DNA from: Bacteroides cellulosilyticus
GTDB lineage: Bacteria; Bacteroidota; Bacteroidia; Bacteroidales; Bacteroidaceae
Direction: 5' to 3'
Assembly (NCBI RefSeq): GCF_020091405.1
Contig: NZ_CP081903.1
Span: forward strand, 2,418,001 to 2,482,000
DNA length: 64,000 nucleotides
Shown piece after piece: positions 1-8,567 of the stretch. The notes beneath the pieces were generated by a model. It saw only the letters and a program-made list of their open reading frames with translations. It was not told the DNA's origin and did no database searches. Positions within the stretch are counted from its first letter, which is position 1. Every line of letters starts with the position of its first letter. Both the position numbers and the translations under genes were made by a program.

Positions 1-1
1 T

Positions 2-445
2 CCCAAATTTTATGCAGCCTTTTCCGCCCATCACCTGACGGCTCCCAGCATCTCCCTGGGAGAAAAAAGCCAAATTAAAATACATCCTATCGTTTATTTG
101 ACAGGTGGATACAATATTCAGACACGTAATCCGTTAATTTCCATACAGCCCTCTATGCAGTTGCAAAGTGATTTTATTTCTACACGACTGGACGTGACGG
201 GACGGTTGTTCTATACCTACCGCTCTAAAGTACTTAGCGGAGGACTGACGTATTCACCTGACACCTCGGTGACGTTCAGCTTCGGACTGACCGTGCAGGG
301 CGTGACATTGGGATATGCTTATGAGTGCTTTACCTCGAAAATAGGTGCCGCAAGTGGTAGCCACGACCTGATGATAAGGTATGCATTGGACTTGAATGTA
401 TTTAAGAAAAGCCGGAACTTGCATAAGAGTGTACGGATTTTGTAA
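2..445 (+). CDS. PorP/SprF family T9SS membrane protein, 5' truncated
   Basis: The reading frame is open from base 2 to the stop at 445, so the N-terminal part of the protein lies outside the window; about 147 residues remain. The visible part starts FYAAFSAHHLTAP and continues as alternating hydrophobic and polar stretches typical of an outer-membrane beta-barrel. PorP/SprF proteins are usually about 300 residues and accompany gldKLMN. The gene lies 14 bp upstream of gldK on the same strand, which is the main support for the call. In the family these proteins act with the type IX secretion or gliding apparatus at the outer membrane. An internal TTG at 98 could be mistaken for a start, but coding similarity extends upstream of it. 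Confidence 0.8.
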   Translation, partial: PKFYAAFSAHHLTAPSISLGEKSQIKIHPIVYLTGGYNIQTRNPLISIQPSMQLQSDFISTRLDVTGRLFYTYRSKVLSGGLTYSPDTSVTFSFGLTVQGVTLGYAYECFTSKIGAASGSHDLMIRYALDLNVFKKSRNLHKSVRIL

Positions 446-459
446 GAGATATACGAACG

Positions 460-1917
460 ATGAAAAAGAATAAAGGAATGAAAGTGATTCATGCATGGTA
501 CGGGGCAGCGTTATTGTTGTTCGGTTCGCTGGTTTCGTGCATGGGGACGGTGGGCAACAGTTCCATGCGGGGCGGGGAGGTGATAGGCGCCAGTGCCGTG
601 GCATGGAATGAACCCGCGCCTTACGGTATGGTGCTGGTGAAACGCGGTTCGGTGAAAATGGGACCTGACAAGCAGGATAGCTTGTGGGGAACAATCGTTC
701 CTTCACGGGAGATTTCGGTAGAGTCTTTCTGGATGGACGATACCGAAGTGACCGTTGCCGAATATAAACAGTTTGTCAACTGGGTGCGCGACTCCATTAT
801 CCGCGAGCGCCTGGCAGATCCTGCTTATGGCGGTAATGAATTATATAAGATAGAAGAAGATCGGGAAGGAAATCCTATCAAACCTTATCTGAATTGGTCG
901 AAGCCTATTCCTTGGAGGCGGGCGACAGAAGATGAGCAGATGGCTATTGAGAGCGTATATAAACGTCATCCTATCGACGGTACGCTGATGCTGGATGCCG
1001 GTCAGATGAATTATTATTATGAGATTTATGATTATGCTGAGGCAGCCAAGCGCCACAATCGCTTGAATCCTTCCGAACGTGTCAAGAACACCGATATACA
1101 GGTAAACCCGGAAGAAGTGGTTATGATAACAAAGGATACGGCATACATTGATGATGAAGGGCGGATTGTGAACCGTACCATTACCCGTCCGTTGTCCAGC
1201 GAATGGGATTTCCTGAATAGTTATATTGTGAATATCTATCCCGATACGACCTGTTGGGTGAATGACTTCCCGAACGCGAATAATGAGCAGTATATGCGTC
1301 TGTATTTCAACCATCCCAGTTACAACGAACATCCGGTGGTGGGGGTCAGTTGGGAACAGGCGAATGCATTCTGTGCTTGGCGCACGAACTATCTGCTTGC
1401 AGGTCTGCGCGGGCAGGCGAAGTATATCCAGCGCTACCGTCTGCCGACTGAGGCGGAGTGGGAGTTTGCCGCACGAGGCCGAGAAGACAACAAATATCCC
1501 TGGAAGGACAGTGAAGAAACGAAGGATGACCGGGGATGCTACAATGCAAACTATAAGCCGGGTAAAGGAAATTACACCAAAGACGGCAATCTGATATCAA
1601 CCCGTGTGGGGGCTTATACGCCTAATTCGAACGGATTGTATGACATGGCAGGTAATGTGGCGGAGTGGACTTCGACGGCTTATACCGAGTCCGGAGTTTT
1701 GCAAGCAAGTGACATCAATCCGGATATTCAGTATAATGCCGCACCGGATGACCCGTATGCGTTGAAAAAGAAAGTGGTGCGTGGAGGTTCATGGAAAGAT
1801 GTGAACGCGTTTATCCGTTCGGATGCCCGTACGGCGGAGTATCAGAATGAACAACGCTCGTATGTAGGGTTCCGTTGTGTACGTACGCAAGTGGGATATA
1901 ATAAGAAGGGAAAATGA
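460..1917 (+). CDS. gldK: T9SS ring lipoprotein GldK/PorK
   Basis: 485 residues. The N-terminus is a lipoprotein signal with a hydrophobic stretch at residues 12-25 ending LVSC, so Cys27 is the likely lipidation site. The rest has the formylglycine-generating-enzyme (sulfatase-modifying factor) fold that defines GldK/PorK: MVLVKRGSVKMG near the start, RLPTEAEWEFAARG in the middle, and VVRGGSWKD plus YVGFRCVR at the end. GldK is known to form a periplasmic ring with GldN below the outer membrane in the type IX secretion system; it is structural and not an enzyme. A long insert of about 100 residues sits between the N-terminal FGE part and the GVSWEQANAFCAWR motif. gldL follows after 20 bp. Confidence 0.93.
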   Translation: MKKNKGMKVIHAWYGAALLLFGSLVSCMGTVGNSSMRGGEVIGASAVAWNEPAPYGMVLVKRGSVKMGPDKQDSLWGTIVPSREISVESFWMDDTEVTVAEYKQFVNWVRDSIIRERLADPAYGGNELYKIEEDREGNPIKPYLNWSKPIPWRRATEDEQMAIESVYKRHPIDGTLMLDAGQMNYYYEIYDYAEAAKRHNRLNPSERVKNTDIQVNPEEVVMITKDTAYIDDEGRIVNRTITRPLSSEWDFLNSYIVNIYPDTTCWVNDFPNANNEQYMRLYFNHPSYNEHPVVGVSWEQANAFCAWRTNYLLAGLRGQAKYIQRYRLPTEAEWEFAARGREDNKYPWKDSEETKDDRGCYNANYKPGKGNYTKDGNLISTRVGAYTPNSNGLYDMAGNVAEWTSTAYTESGVLQASDINPDIQYNAAPDDPYALKKKVVRGGSWKDVNAFIRSDARTAEYQNEQRSYVGFRCVRTQVGYNKKGK

Positions 1918-1937
1918 TAAGATGGTAAAATGCTAAG

Positions 1938-2663
1938 ATGATGGAGAAAGACACTGTAAATAAAAAGAGGGATTTCGGGCAAAAGTTGCAGGACTTTATG
2001 GCGAGTTACCGTGGCAAGGTCATTATGAATTATGCCTATAGCTGGGGTGCTGCCATTGTTATTGCAGGCACATTGTTTAAACTGACGCACTTGCCCGGTG
2101 CCAATCTGATGTTATGGATTGGGATGGGAACGGAAGTTCTGGTATTTTTCATTTCTGCATTTGACTTGCCGAGAAGACAGACGGAGACAACCCCATCCGC
2201 TGGTGTTGTTGTGGTGGGAGATGCTATAACCGGCAATGCTGCAATCGGCAATGCTGACGGATGGGCGAATGATTCTTATAAAGGACAATCTTCTTCTTCA
2301 AATCAGCCGGTATCAGTGACTGTAGGAGCGAATCATTATTCACCCGGAACTCCGGCTCCTGCTTTTACTCCTGAAATGGAAGAAACTACGCAGGCTTACA
2401 TAGCCCAACTGAAAGAAATGACAGAAATGCTTTCGCGCTTTACGGCACAGGCTGAATCTCTCTCACATGATGCTGAGCAGATGAGTGCCTTAAACCGTAA
2501 TCTTGCAGGTATCAATGCTATCTATGAGATGCAGCTTCGCAGTGCCAGCACTCAGATCAATACAATTGATCAGGTGCATGAGCAAACCCGTAAGATGGCG
2601 CGTCAGATAGAAGAATTGAATGCTGTCTATGCCCGCATGTTGCAAGCTGTGCAGGTTAAGTGA
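1938..2663 (+). CDS. gldL: T9SS inner-membrane motor protein GldL/PorL
   Basis: 241 residues. Two transmembrane helices lie at about residues 28-48 and 54-75, followed by a long cytoplasmic part that is Gln/Glu-rich and probably coiled coil (residues 140-240). Helix 2 carries a buried glutamate, Glu66, in GMGTEVLVFF. This matches the glutamate known to be needed for proton-driven rotation in GldL and PorL. With GldM it forms the proton-powered rotary motor of the type IX secretion and gliding apparatus. Two adjacent ATG codons (1938 and 1941) are both possible starts. A low-complexity Gly/Asn/Ser segment links the membrane domain to the coiled coil. Confidence 0.92.
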   Translation: MMEKDTVNKKRDFGQKLQDFMASYRGKVIMNYAYSWGAAIVIAGTLFKLTHLPGANLMLWIGMGTEVLVFFISAFDLPRRQTETTPSAGVVVVGDAITGNAAIGNADGWANDSYKGQSSSSNQPVSVTVGANHYSPGTPAPAFTPEMEETTQAYIAQLKEMTEMLSRFTAQAESLSHDAEQMSALNRNLAGINAIYEMQLRSASTQINTIDQVHEQTRKMARQIEELNAVYARMLQAVQVK

Positions 2664-2748
2664 TAAAGTGGTAAAGCGATAGGGTGGGAGTTAAAGCTAT
2701 CGTATAGCCAAGATGTAAATAGTAAATTGCTAAATAGTAAATAGCCTC

Positions 2749-4320
2749 ATGTCTCTGAATACCAACCCGGATTCTCCGCGTCAGAAGATGATAAACCTGA
2801 TGTATATCGTCTTGATGGCGATGCTGGCGCTCAACGTTTCGTCGGATGTGCTGAATGGTTTTTCATTGGTAGATGAAAGTCTTTCCCGTACAACGGCAAA
2901 TTCTACCGTGCAGAATCAATCGCTGTATGACGGGCTTGCCGGTGCCAACGAACGTAATCCTGAGAAAATAGGACCGTGGTTTGAGAAAGCAGTACGTGTG
3001 AAGAATATGTCCGATTCGCTCTATACCTATGTGGATGAATTGAAACTACGCATTGTGAAGGAAGCGGATGGCAAGAATGGGGATGTTGCCAATATCTCCA
3101 ATAAAGAAGACTTGGAAGCTGCTTCTTTTGTGATGCTTGCACCCGGTAGCGGACAGGGCAAAGCGCTGTTCAACCGCATCAATCAATACCGGGAAAATAT
3201 TCTGACTCTTGTTACCGATCCGATACAACAGAAGATTATCCGTGATAATTTGGGTACCGAAGTACCGCGTAAGGCATCAGCAGCCGGAAAAAACTGGCAG
3301 GAATATATCTTTGAAAATACTCCGGTGGCCGCGGCTGTCACCCTATTAACCAAACTGCAAAGTGATGTGCGCTATGCCGAAGGTGAAGTATTGCATTTGC
3401 TGACGCAGAATACCGATGTGCAGGATGTACGTGTAAATCAACTTCAGGCTTATGTCATTCCTACCTCTCAGAATGTGGTGCGTGGTGGTACGTACAGTGC
3501 CCGTGTCATTCTGGCTGCTGTGGATTCTACCCAGCGCCCTTCTATTTACATAGCCGGTGAAAAGCAACCGGATAATGCCGAAGGATGGTTCGAAACTGTT
3601 TGTAACCGTACAGGGGAGTTTTCTTTGGATGGTTATCTGGAGTTGGCGCAAGGGAATGGCGAAGTGCTTCGCAGAGAGTTCTCACAGAAATATACGGTGG
3701 TGGAACCTACTGCTACGGTTTCTGCTACAATGATGAATGTACTCTATGCCGGATATGATAATCCGATCAGTATTTCTGTTCCCGGAGTGCCGGGGGGACA
3801 GGTACAGGCAAGTATTGTGAATGGAAACGGAACTCTGAATCGTGCCGGAAACGGGTATATTGCTCATCCTACGACTATCGGTAAAGATGTAGTGATTCGT
3901 GTGATGGCATCCGTTGGCGGACGTACGCAGTCGATGGGGGATTATACTTATCGTGTGCGCCAGTTGCCTGATCCTTCACCGTTTATAGAATATACGGAAG
4001 ACGGGACACCTAAACGATATCGGGGGGGGCGTGGATTATCTAAAGCAATTTTGATGAATACTCCCGGCATTGTAGCTGCTATTGATGATGGTTTGTTGAA
4101 TATCAACTTCCGGGTGCTGGGATTTGAAACTGTTTTCTTTGATAATATGGGAAATGCCGTGCCGGAAGTGTCTTCGGGGGCTTCATTCTCTACACGTCAG
4201 AAAGATATGTTCCGCCGTTTATCCAGAGGTAAACGTTTCTATATTTCCCGAGTTCGTGCGGTGGGGCCGGATGGGGTGGAGCGTTTGCTGCCTACTACGT
4301 TGGAAGTGATTGTGAATTAA
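2749..4320 (+). CDS. gldM: T9SS motor and stalk protein GldM/PorM
   Basis: 523 residues, normal for the family. A short cytoplasmic N-terminus (SLNTNPDSPRQKM) leads into one transmembrane helix at about residues 14-34 (MINLMYIVLMAMLALNVSSD), followed by a periplasmic part of about 480 residues. This is the GldM/PorM layout: the helix joins the GldL proton channel, and the four periplasmic domains span to the GldK/N ring. The C-terminal region with beta-strand character (residues 215-520) fits the known Ig-like and D4 domains. An 85-bp AT-rich spacer separates it from gldL and 33 bp separate it from gldN. Confidence 0.93.
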   Translation: MSLNTNPDSPRQKMINLMYIVLMAMLALNVSSDVLNGFSLVDESLSRTTANSTVQNQSLYDGLAGANERNPEKIGPWFEKAVRVKNMSDSLYTYVDELKLRIVKEADGKNGDVANISNKEDLEAASFVMLAPGSGQGKALFNRINQYRENILTLVTDPIQQKIIRDNLGTEVPRKASAAGKNWQEYIFENTPVAAAVTLLTKLQSDVRYAEGEVLHLLTQNTDVQDVRVNQLQAYVIPTSQNVVRGGTYSARVILAAVDSTQRPSIYIAGEKQPDNAEGWFETVCNRTGEFSLDGYLELAQGNGEVLRREFSQKYTVVEPTATVSATMMNVLYAGYDNPISISVPGVPGGQVQASIVNGNGTLNRAGNGYIAHPTTIGKDVVIRVMASVGGRTQSMGDYTYRVRQLPDPSPFIEYTEDGTPKRYRGGRGLSKAILMNTPGIVAAIDDGLLNINFRVLGFETVFFDNMGNAVPEVSSGASFSTRQKDMFRRLSRGKRFYISRVRAVGPDGVERLLPTTLEVIVN

Positions 4321-4353
4321 AATTAGAAATCGAATATAATAAGGTATAAGACT

Positions 4354-5373
4354 ATGAAACTTTCCTTGAAACTCATGATAGCTGTCACACTCTGTGCGCT
4401 GAATCTTTCAGTGGGGTGGGCGCAAAGGCAATATCCGGGTTCGCCTGGCTTGCCGGAGGATGTGGTGTGGATGCGCGAAATCTATCGTACGTTGGATTTG
4501 ACAAAGGATACCAATGGTGCATTATACTATCCGGTAGAACCACAGGGAAATAAGATGAATCTTTTCGCTACCGTGTTCCGTTTGCTGGCGCAAAAGAAGA
4601 TTCCGGCTTATGAATATCAGCTGGATGGTACGGAGCGCCTTCAGAAAGATGCTGAGGTGACTTTCCGTGATGTGCTGGATCGCTTTCAAATTTATTATGA
4701 ACTGAAGAAAGTGGCAAATCGCCGTGACAGTGTTTTGTCTATCAGTAATAGTGATATACCTTCAGCGGATGTATTGAGTTACTTTGTGAAGGAGGTATGG
4801 TATTTTGATCAGCGTACTTCTACTTATGGCTCAGTGATAACGGCTATCTGTCCGGTGTTGCATCGTTCGGAAGAATTCAGTTCGGAGAAAGTGAAGTTAC
4901 CTATGTTTTGGGTGAACTATAAAGACTTGGTTCCCTATCTGACTCAGACAAAAGTCTCCGTTAGCAATTATAATAATGCGGCAAACAGTACTTGGGATGA
5001 CTTCTTTACGGCACGTTTATATAAAGGAGATATTTATAAAACAACCAATCTGCAAAATCGTACTTTGTCACAATATTGCCCTACGGATAGCGCCATGGTG
5101 AAAGAGCAGAAGCGGATTGAAAAAGAACTGGTGGATTTTGAAAATACATTGTATGGCAGGGACCTTATAGAAGAAACGGATTCGGTTTCTACAGCTTCGG
5201 GAATAAAAACAGCGAAGACTAATTCGAAGAAAAGGGGGCGTGACAATGCTGTTACAACCAAAAGTAAATCTTCTTCCTCATCAAAGTCAAAATCTTCCGC
5301 AGGTAAGTCCCAATCGGTATCTAAGCGGGAAGCAGCAGCCCCGAAGGCGTCAGTACGACGACAACGCCGTTGA
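4354..5373 (+). CDS. gldN: T9SS ring protein GldN/PorN
   Basis: 339 residues with a cleavable signal peptide (residues 1-24, ending SVGWAQ). The body (residues 30-265) matches GldN/PorN, with VVWMREIYRTLDL near the start and KLPMFWVNYKDLVPYL in the middle. GldN binds GldK to make the periplasmic ring of the type IX secretion system. The last 60 or so residues are an unusual low-complexity tail rich in Lys, Ser and Arg, ending in ASVRRQRR. The core family does not need such a tail; it may contact peptidoglycan or the outer membrane, which is inference. It is the last gene of the cluster. Confidence 0.9.
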   Translation: MKLSLKLMIAVTLCALNLSVGWAQRQYPGSPGLPEDVVWMREIYRTLDLTKDTNGALYYPVEPQGNKMNLFATVFRLLAQKKIPAYEYQLDGTERLQKDAEVTFRDVLDRFQIYYELKKVANRRDSVLSISNSDIPSADVLSYFVKEVWYFDQRTSTYGSVITAICPVLHRSEEFSSEKVKLPMFWVNYKDLVPYLTQTKVSVSNYNNAANSTWDDFFTARLYKGDIYKTTNLQNRTLSQYCPTDSAMVKEQKRIEKELVDFENTLYGRDLIEETDSVSTASGIKTAKTNSKKRGRDNAVTTKSKSSSSSKSKSSAGKSQSVSKREAAAPKASVRRQRR

Positions 5374-5389
5374 ACAAAAATGAATCTTT

Positions 5390-5422
5390 ATTGTTCTTTT
5401 TAAGAATAAATCCATATATTTG
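5390..5422 (+). promoter_or_regulatory. Bacteroidota-type promoter for the 5450 gene
   Basis: TATATTTG at 5415-5422 is a full match to the -7 element TAnnTTTG. ATTG at 5390-5393 lies 21 bp upstream and is a three-of-four match to the -33 TTTG. The predicted transcription start is near 5429, leaving a leader of about 20 nt. Confidence 0.6.
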
Positions 5423-5449
5423 TCCCGATAATTTAAACAAAAAAGAATT

Positions 5450-6010
5450 ATGAAGAAGATTTTTAGTGCTTTCATTATAGCTGTAGGCTGTATGTTTATG
5501 GCTATGCCTGCTCAGGCTCAACTCATTAAATGGGGTGTAAAGGGTGGTGTCAACTTGACAAAGATAGACTGGGATGGCGGATATAAAGGTAACAAGGACA
5601 ACTCTGCCGGTTTCTTTATTGGTCCGATGGCTGAAATTACGATTCCTATTGTAGGCCTGGGTGTTGATGGTGCTTTGTTATTCTCGCAGAGAGGTAAGGG
5701 TGACGTAAAACAAATCGGAGCGGAAGTTCCCATCAATCTGAAATATACGATTGGCTTGGGTAGTTTGCTGGGTGTTTATTTTGCAGCTGGTCCTGATTTC
5801 TTCTTTGATTTTGACAAGAAGGACAACGTTGACCGGAAGAAAACTCAGGTAGGGCTTAATCTGGGAGTCGGTGTGAAGCTGATCAAGCACTTGCAAGTAG
5901 GCGTAAACTATCAGTTCCCGATGGGCGACAGCTTTAAATGGAAAGAGGTAGGTCATGCCATCGGTGCAAAGAATAAGACTTGGCAAATATCTGCCGCTTA
6001 TCTCTTCTAA
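5450..6010 (+). CDS. Small outer-membrane beta-barrel protein (porin family)
   Basis: 186 residues. A signal peptide ends at about residue 24 (AMPAQAQ). The mature protein starts LIKWGVKGGVNLTKI and has repeated amphipathic strands, ending in an aromatic residue (WQISAAYLF) as expected for insertion by the BAM machinery. This fits the OMP_b-brl_2 type of eight-stranded barrel common in Bacteroidota. It has its own promoter and a strong terminator, so it is probably transcribed separately from gldN. PorT of the type IX system has a related fold but is longer, so that name is not justified. The ligand or role is unknown. Confidence 0.75.
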   Translation: MKKIFSAFIIAVGCMFMAMPAQAQLIKWGVKGGVNLTKIDWDGGYKGNKDNSAGFFIGPMAEITIPIVGLGVDGALLFSQRGKGDVKQIGAEVPINLKYTIGLGSLLGVYFAAGPDFFFDFDKKDNVDRKKTQVGLNLGVGVKLIKHLQVGVNYQFPMGDSFKWKEVGHAIGAKNKTWQISAAYLF

Positions 6011-6033
6011 GAAAATAGAATCTATTGCGATAT

Positions 6034-6072
6034 AATAGCGTTGCTGATTTTGATTGGCAACGCTATTTTTTT
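6034..6072 (+). terminator. Rho-independent terminator after the 5450 barrel gene
   Basis: An 11-bp perfect stem, AATAGCGTTGC (6034-6044) with GCAACGCTATT (6057-6067), has a 12-nt loop and runs into seven T residues (6066-6072). It overlaps the promoter of priA. Confidence 0.85.
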
Positions 6073-6084
6073 ATTGTATCTTTG
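6054..6084 (+). promoter_or_regulatory. priA promoter overlapping the upstream terminator
   Basis: TATCTTTG at 6077-6084 is a perfect -7 element. TTGG at 6054-6057 lies 19 bp upstream as an imperfect -33 element and falls in the loop and right arm of the terminator. The predicted start near 6091 leaves almost no leader before the priA ATG at 6093. Confidence 0.6.
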
Positions 6085-6092
6085 TCACCGCA

Positions 6093-8564
6093 ATGAAGAA
6101 ATTTGTGGATGTCATATTGCCTTTGCCTCTGCCCCGCTATTTTACCTATTCTTTGCCTGAGGAATGGGCGGATGAGGTGCAAATGGGGTGTCGGGTGGTA
6201 GTTTCGTTCGGGCGTAAGAAGTACTATACAGCGATTGTACGTAACGTACATTATTGTGAGCCGGCGGATTATGAGGTAAAAGAAGTATCTGCATTATTGG
6301 ATGCCCATCCGATTTTATTGCCGGAACAATTTAAGTTCTGGGAGTGGCTGGCAGATTATTATCTCTGTACACAAGGCGATGTTTATAAGGCTGCTCTTCC
6401 TTCCGGTCTGAAATTGGAGAGCGAGACGATGGTAGAGTATAATCCGGATTTTGAATCGGAAGTTCGTTTGCCGGAGCGTGAGCAGAAGATATTGGATTTG
6501 CTCTCTGCGGAGCCCGAACAGTGTGTGACGAAACTGGAAAAAGACAGCGGTCTCAAGAATATACTTTCCGTAATTAAATCCTTACTGGATAAGGAGGCCA
6601 TCTTTGTAAAAGAAGAACTTCGCCGGACTTATAAGCCAAAGACCGAAACGCGTGTGCGACTGGCGGACGAAGTACGGAATGAAAAACGGCTGCAAGAACT
6701 TTTTGATGAATTGGCGCGTGCTCCGAAGCAACTGGATTTACTGATGAAATACATCGAATTATCCGGTATTTTGGGAGGTGACGGGCTGAAAAGTTTTCCC
6801 AAAGAGGTTAATAAGAAAGAACTATTGCTGCGGGCATCCGCTTCGCCGGCTGTGTTCAATGGCTTGGTAGATAAACATATCTTTGAAGTTTACCAACAGG
6901 AAGTGGGACGGCTGAACTCCGTTCTTCGGGAAATTCTTCCCATTAATCCTTTGAATGAACATCAACAAATGGCACACGATGAGATTGTACGAAGCTTCCA
7001 ATCCAAGAATGTGTGTCTGCTCCATGGGGTAACTGCCAGCGGGAAAACAGAAATCTATATTCATTTGATAGAAGAAGCTGTCCGGCAGGGAAAACAAGTG
7101 CTGTACCTGCTACCTGAAATAGCTCTTACCACTCAGATAACCGAACGTCTGCAACGGGTGTTCGGCGATCGTTTAGGAATTTATCATTCTAAATTTCCGG
7201 ATGCCGAGCGTGTAGAAATCTGGCAGAAGCAGCTGACGGAAAAGGGATATGATATTATCCTTGGAGTTCGTTCTTCTGTTTTCCTGCCTTTTCGTAACCT
7301 CGGGTTGGTGATTGTGGATGAAGAACATGAGAATACCTATAAACAACAGGATCCGGCTCCCCGTTATCATGCCCGGAATGCGGCAATCATATTGGCGGCC
7401 ATGTATGGTGCCAAGACCTTGCTGGGCACAGCTACCCCTTCTATTGAAACCTGGCATAATGCTTCTTCCGGAAAGTATGGACTGGTGGAGCTGAAAGAGC
7501 GGTATAAAGAAATTCAATTACCGGAAATTATCCCCGTGGATATCCATGAGTTGCATCGCAAGAAGCGTATGAACGGACCATTCTCGCCGCTGTTGCTTCA
7601 ATATATTCATGAGGCTTTGGATCAAAAGCAACAAGTCATCTTGTTTCAGAACCGGCGTGGCTTTGCTCCGATGATTGAGTGTAATACGTGCGGGTGGGTG
7701 CCGAAGTGCAAAAACTGTGATGTGAGTCTGACATTTCACAAAGGATTGAATCAGCTGACTTGCCATTACTGCGGTTATACCTATCAATTGCCCCATAAGT
7801 GCCCGGCTTGCGAAGGTACTGACTTGCGCAATCGTGGGTTTGGTACAGAGAAGATAGAAGATGATATCAAGATTTTGTTTCCCGAAGCCGCTGTTGCCCG
7901 TATGGATTTGGATACCACCCGTACCCGTTCTGCTTATGAACGTATCATTGCGGATTTTGAGCAGGGGAAAACGGATATACTGATAGGTACACAGATGGTT
8001 TCTAAAGGATTGGACTTTGATCATGTCAGTGTAGTAGGTATTCTGAATGCAGATACGATGTTGAATTATCCTGATTTCCGTTCGTATGAGCGTGCTTTTC
8101 AGTTGATGGCACAAGTGGCAGGACGTGCCGGACGGAAGAATAAACGAGGACGTGTGATTTTGCAGACGAAAAGTATCGATCACCCTATTATAGCCCAGGT
8201 CATCCATAACGATTTTGACCAGATGGTGGCGGGACAGCTTGCTGAACGTCAGATGTTCCACTACCCGCCTTACTATCGTTTGGTGTACGTCTATCTGAAA
8301 AACCGCAACGAGCAACTGCTTGACTTGATGGCACAAACCATGTCAGGCAAGTTGCGTGCAGTCTTCGGTAATCGTGTGTTGGGACCGGATAAACCGCCTG
8401 TTGCCCGGATACAAACATTATTTATCCGAAAGATTATTGTCAAGATAGAGTATAATGCTCCGATGGCTCGCGCCCGTGAACTGTTGGTGCAGGTTCAGAA
8501 AGAGATGGTGGCGGAGGATCGTTTTAAATCTTTAATCGTCTATTATGATGTAGATCCAATGTAA
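6093..8564 (+). CDS. priA: Primosomal replication restart helicase PriA
   Basis: 823 residues from ATG 6093 (KKFVDVILPLPLPRYFTYS). An upstream in-frame start at 6054 would lie inside the terminator and promoter and was rejected. The order is DNA-binding 3'BD, winged helix, and DEAH-type helicase with Walker A GVTASGKTE near residue 311 and VIVDEEHENTYK near 407. A zinc-binding insert with four Cys pairs follows (about residues 529-572), then the C-terminal helicase lobe GTQMVSKGLDFDHV. PriA recognises stalled or repaired forks and reloads the replicative helicase. The gene ends 3 bp from the converging gene on the other strand. Confidence 0.96.
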   Translation: MKKFVDVILPLPLPRYFTYSLPEEWADEVQMGCRVVVSFGRKKYYTAIVRNVHYCEPADYEVKEVSALLDAHPILLPEQFKFWEWLADYYLCTQGDVYKAALPSGLKLESETMVEYNPDFESEVRLPEREQKILDLLSAEPEQCVTKLEKDSGLKNILSVIKSLLDKEAIFVKEELRRTYKPKTETRVRLADEVRNEKRLQELFDELARAPKQLDLLMKYIELSGILGGDGLKSFPKEVNKKELLLRASASPAVFNGLVDKHIFEVYQQEVGRLNSVLREILPINPLNEHQQMAHDEIVRSFQSKNVCLLHGVTASGKTEIYIHLIEEAVRQGKQVLYLLPEIALTTQITERLQRVFGDRLGIYHSKFPDAERVEIWQKQLTEKGYDIILGVRSSVFLPFRNLGLVIVDEEHENTYKQQDPAPRYHARNAAIILAAMYGAKTLLGTATPSIETWHNASSGKYGLVELKERYKEIQLPEIIPVDIHELHRKKRMNGPFSPLLLQYIHEALDQKQQVILFQNRRGFAPMIECNTCGWVPKCKNCDVSLTFHKGLNQLTCHYCGYTYQLPHKCPACEGTDLRNRGFGTEKIEDDIKILFPEAAVARMDLDTTRTRSAYERIIADFEQGKTDILIGTQMVSKGLDFDHVSVVGILNADTMLNYPDFRSYERAFQLMAQVAGRAGRKNKRGRVILQTKSIDHPIIAQVIHNDFDQMVAGQLAERQMFHYPPYYRLVYVYLKNRNEQLLDLMAQTMSGKLRAVFGNRVLGPDKPPVARIQTLFIRKIIVKIEYNAPMARARELLVQVQKEMVAEDRFKSLIVYYDVDPM

Positions 8565-8567
8565 CGG

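Noticed and set aside
254..706. Open frame of 150 codons on the - strand
   Set aside because: It runs antisense to the porP end and gldK start, both well supported, and has no protein-like composition.
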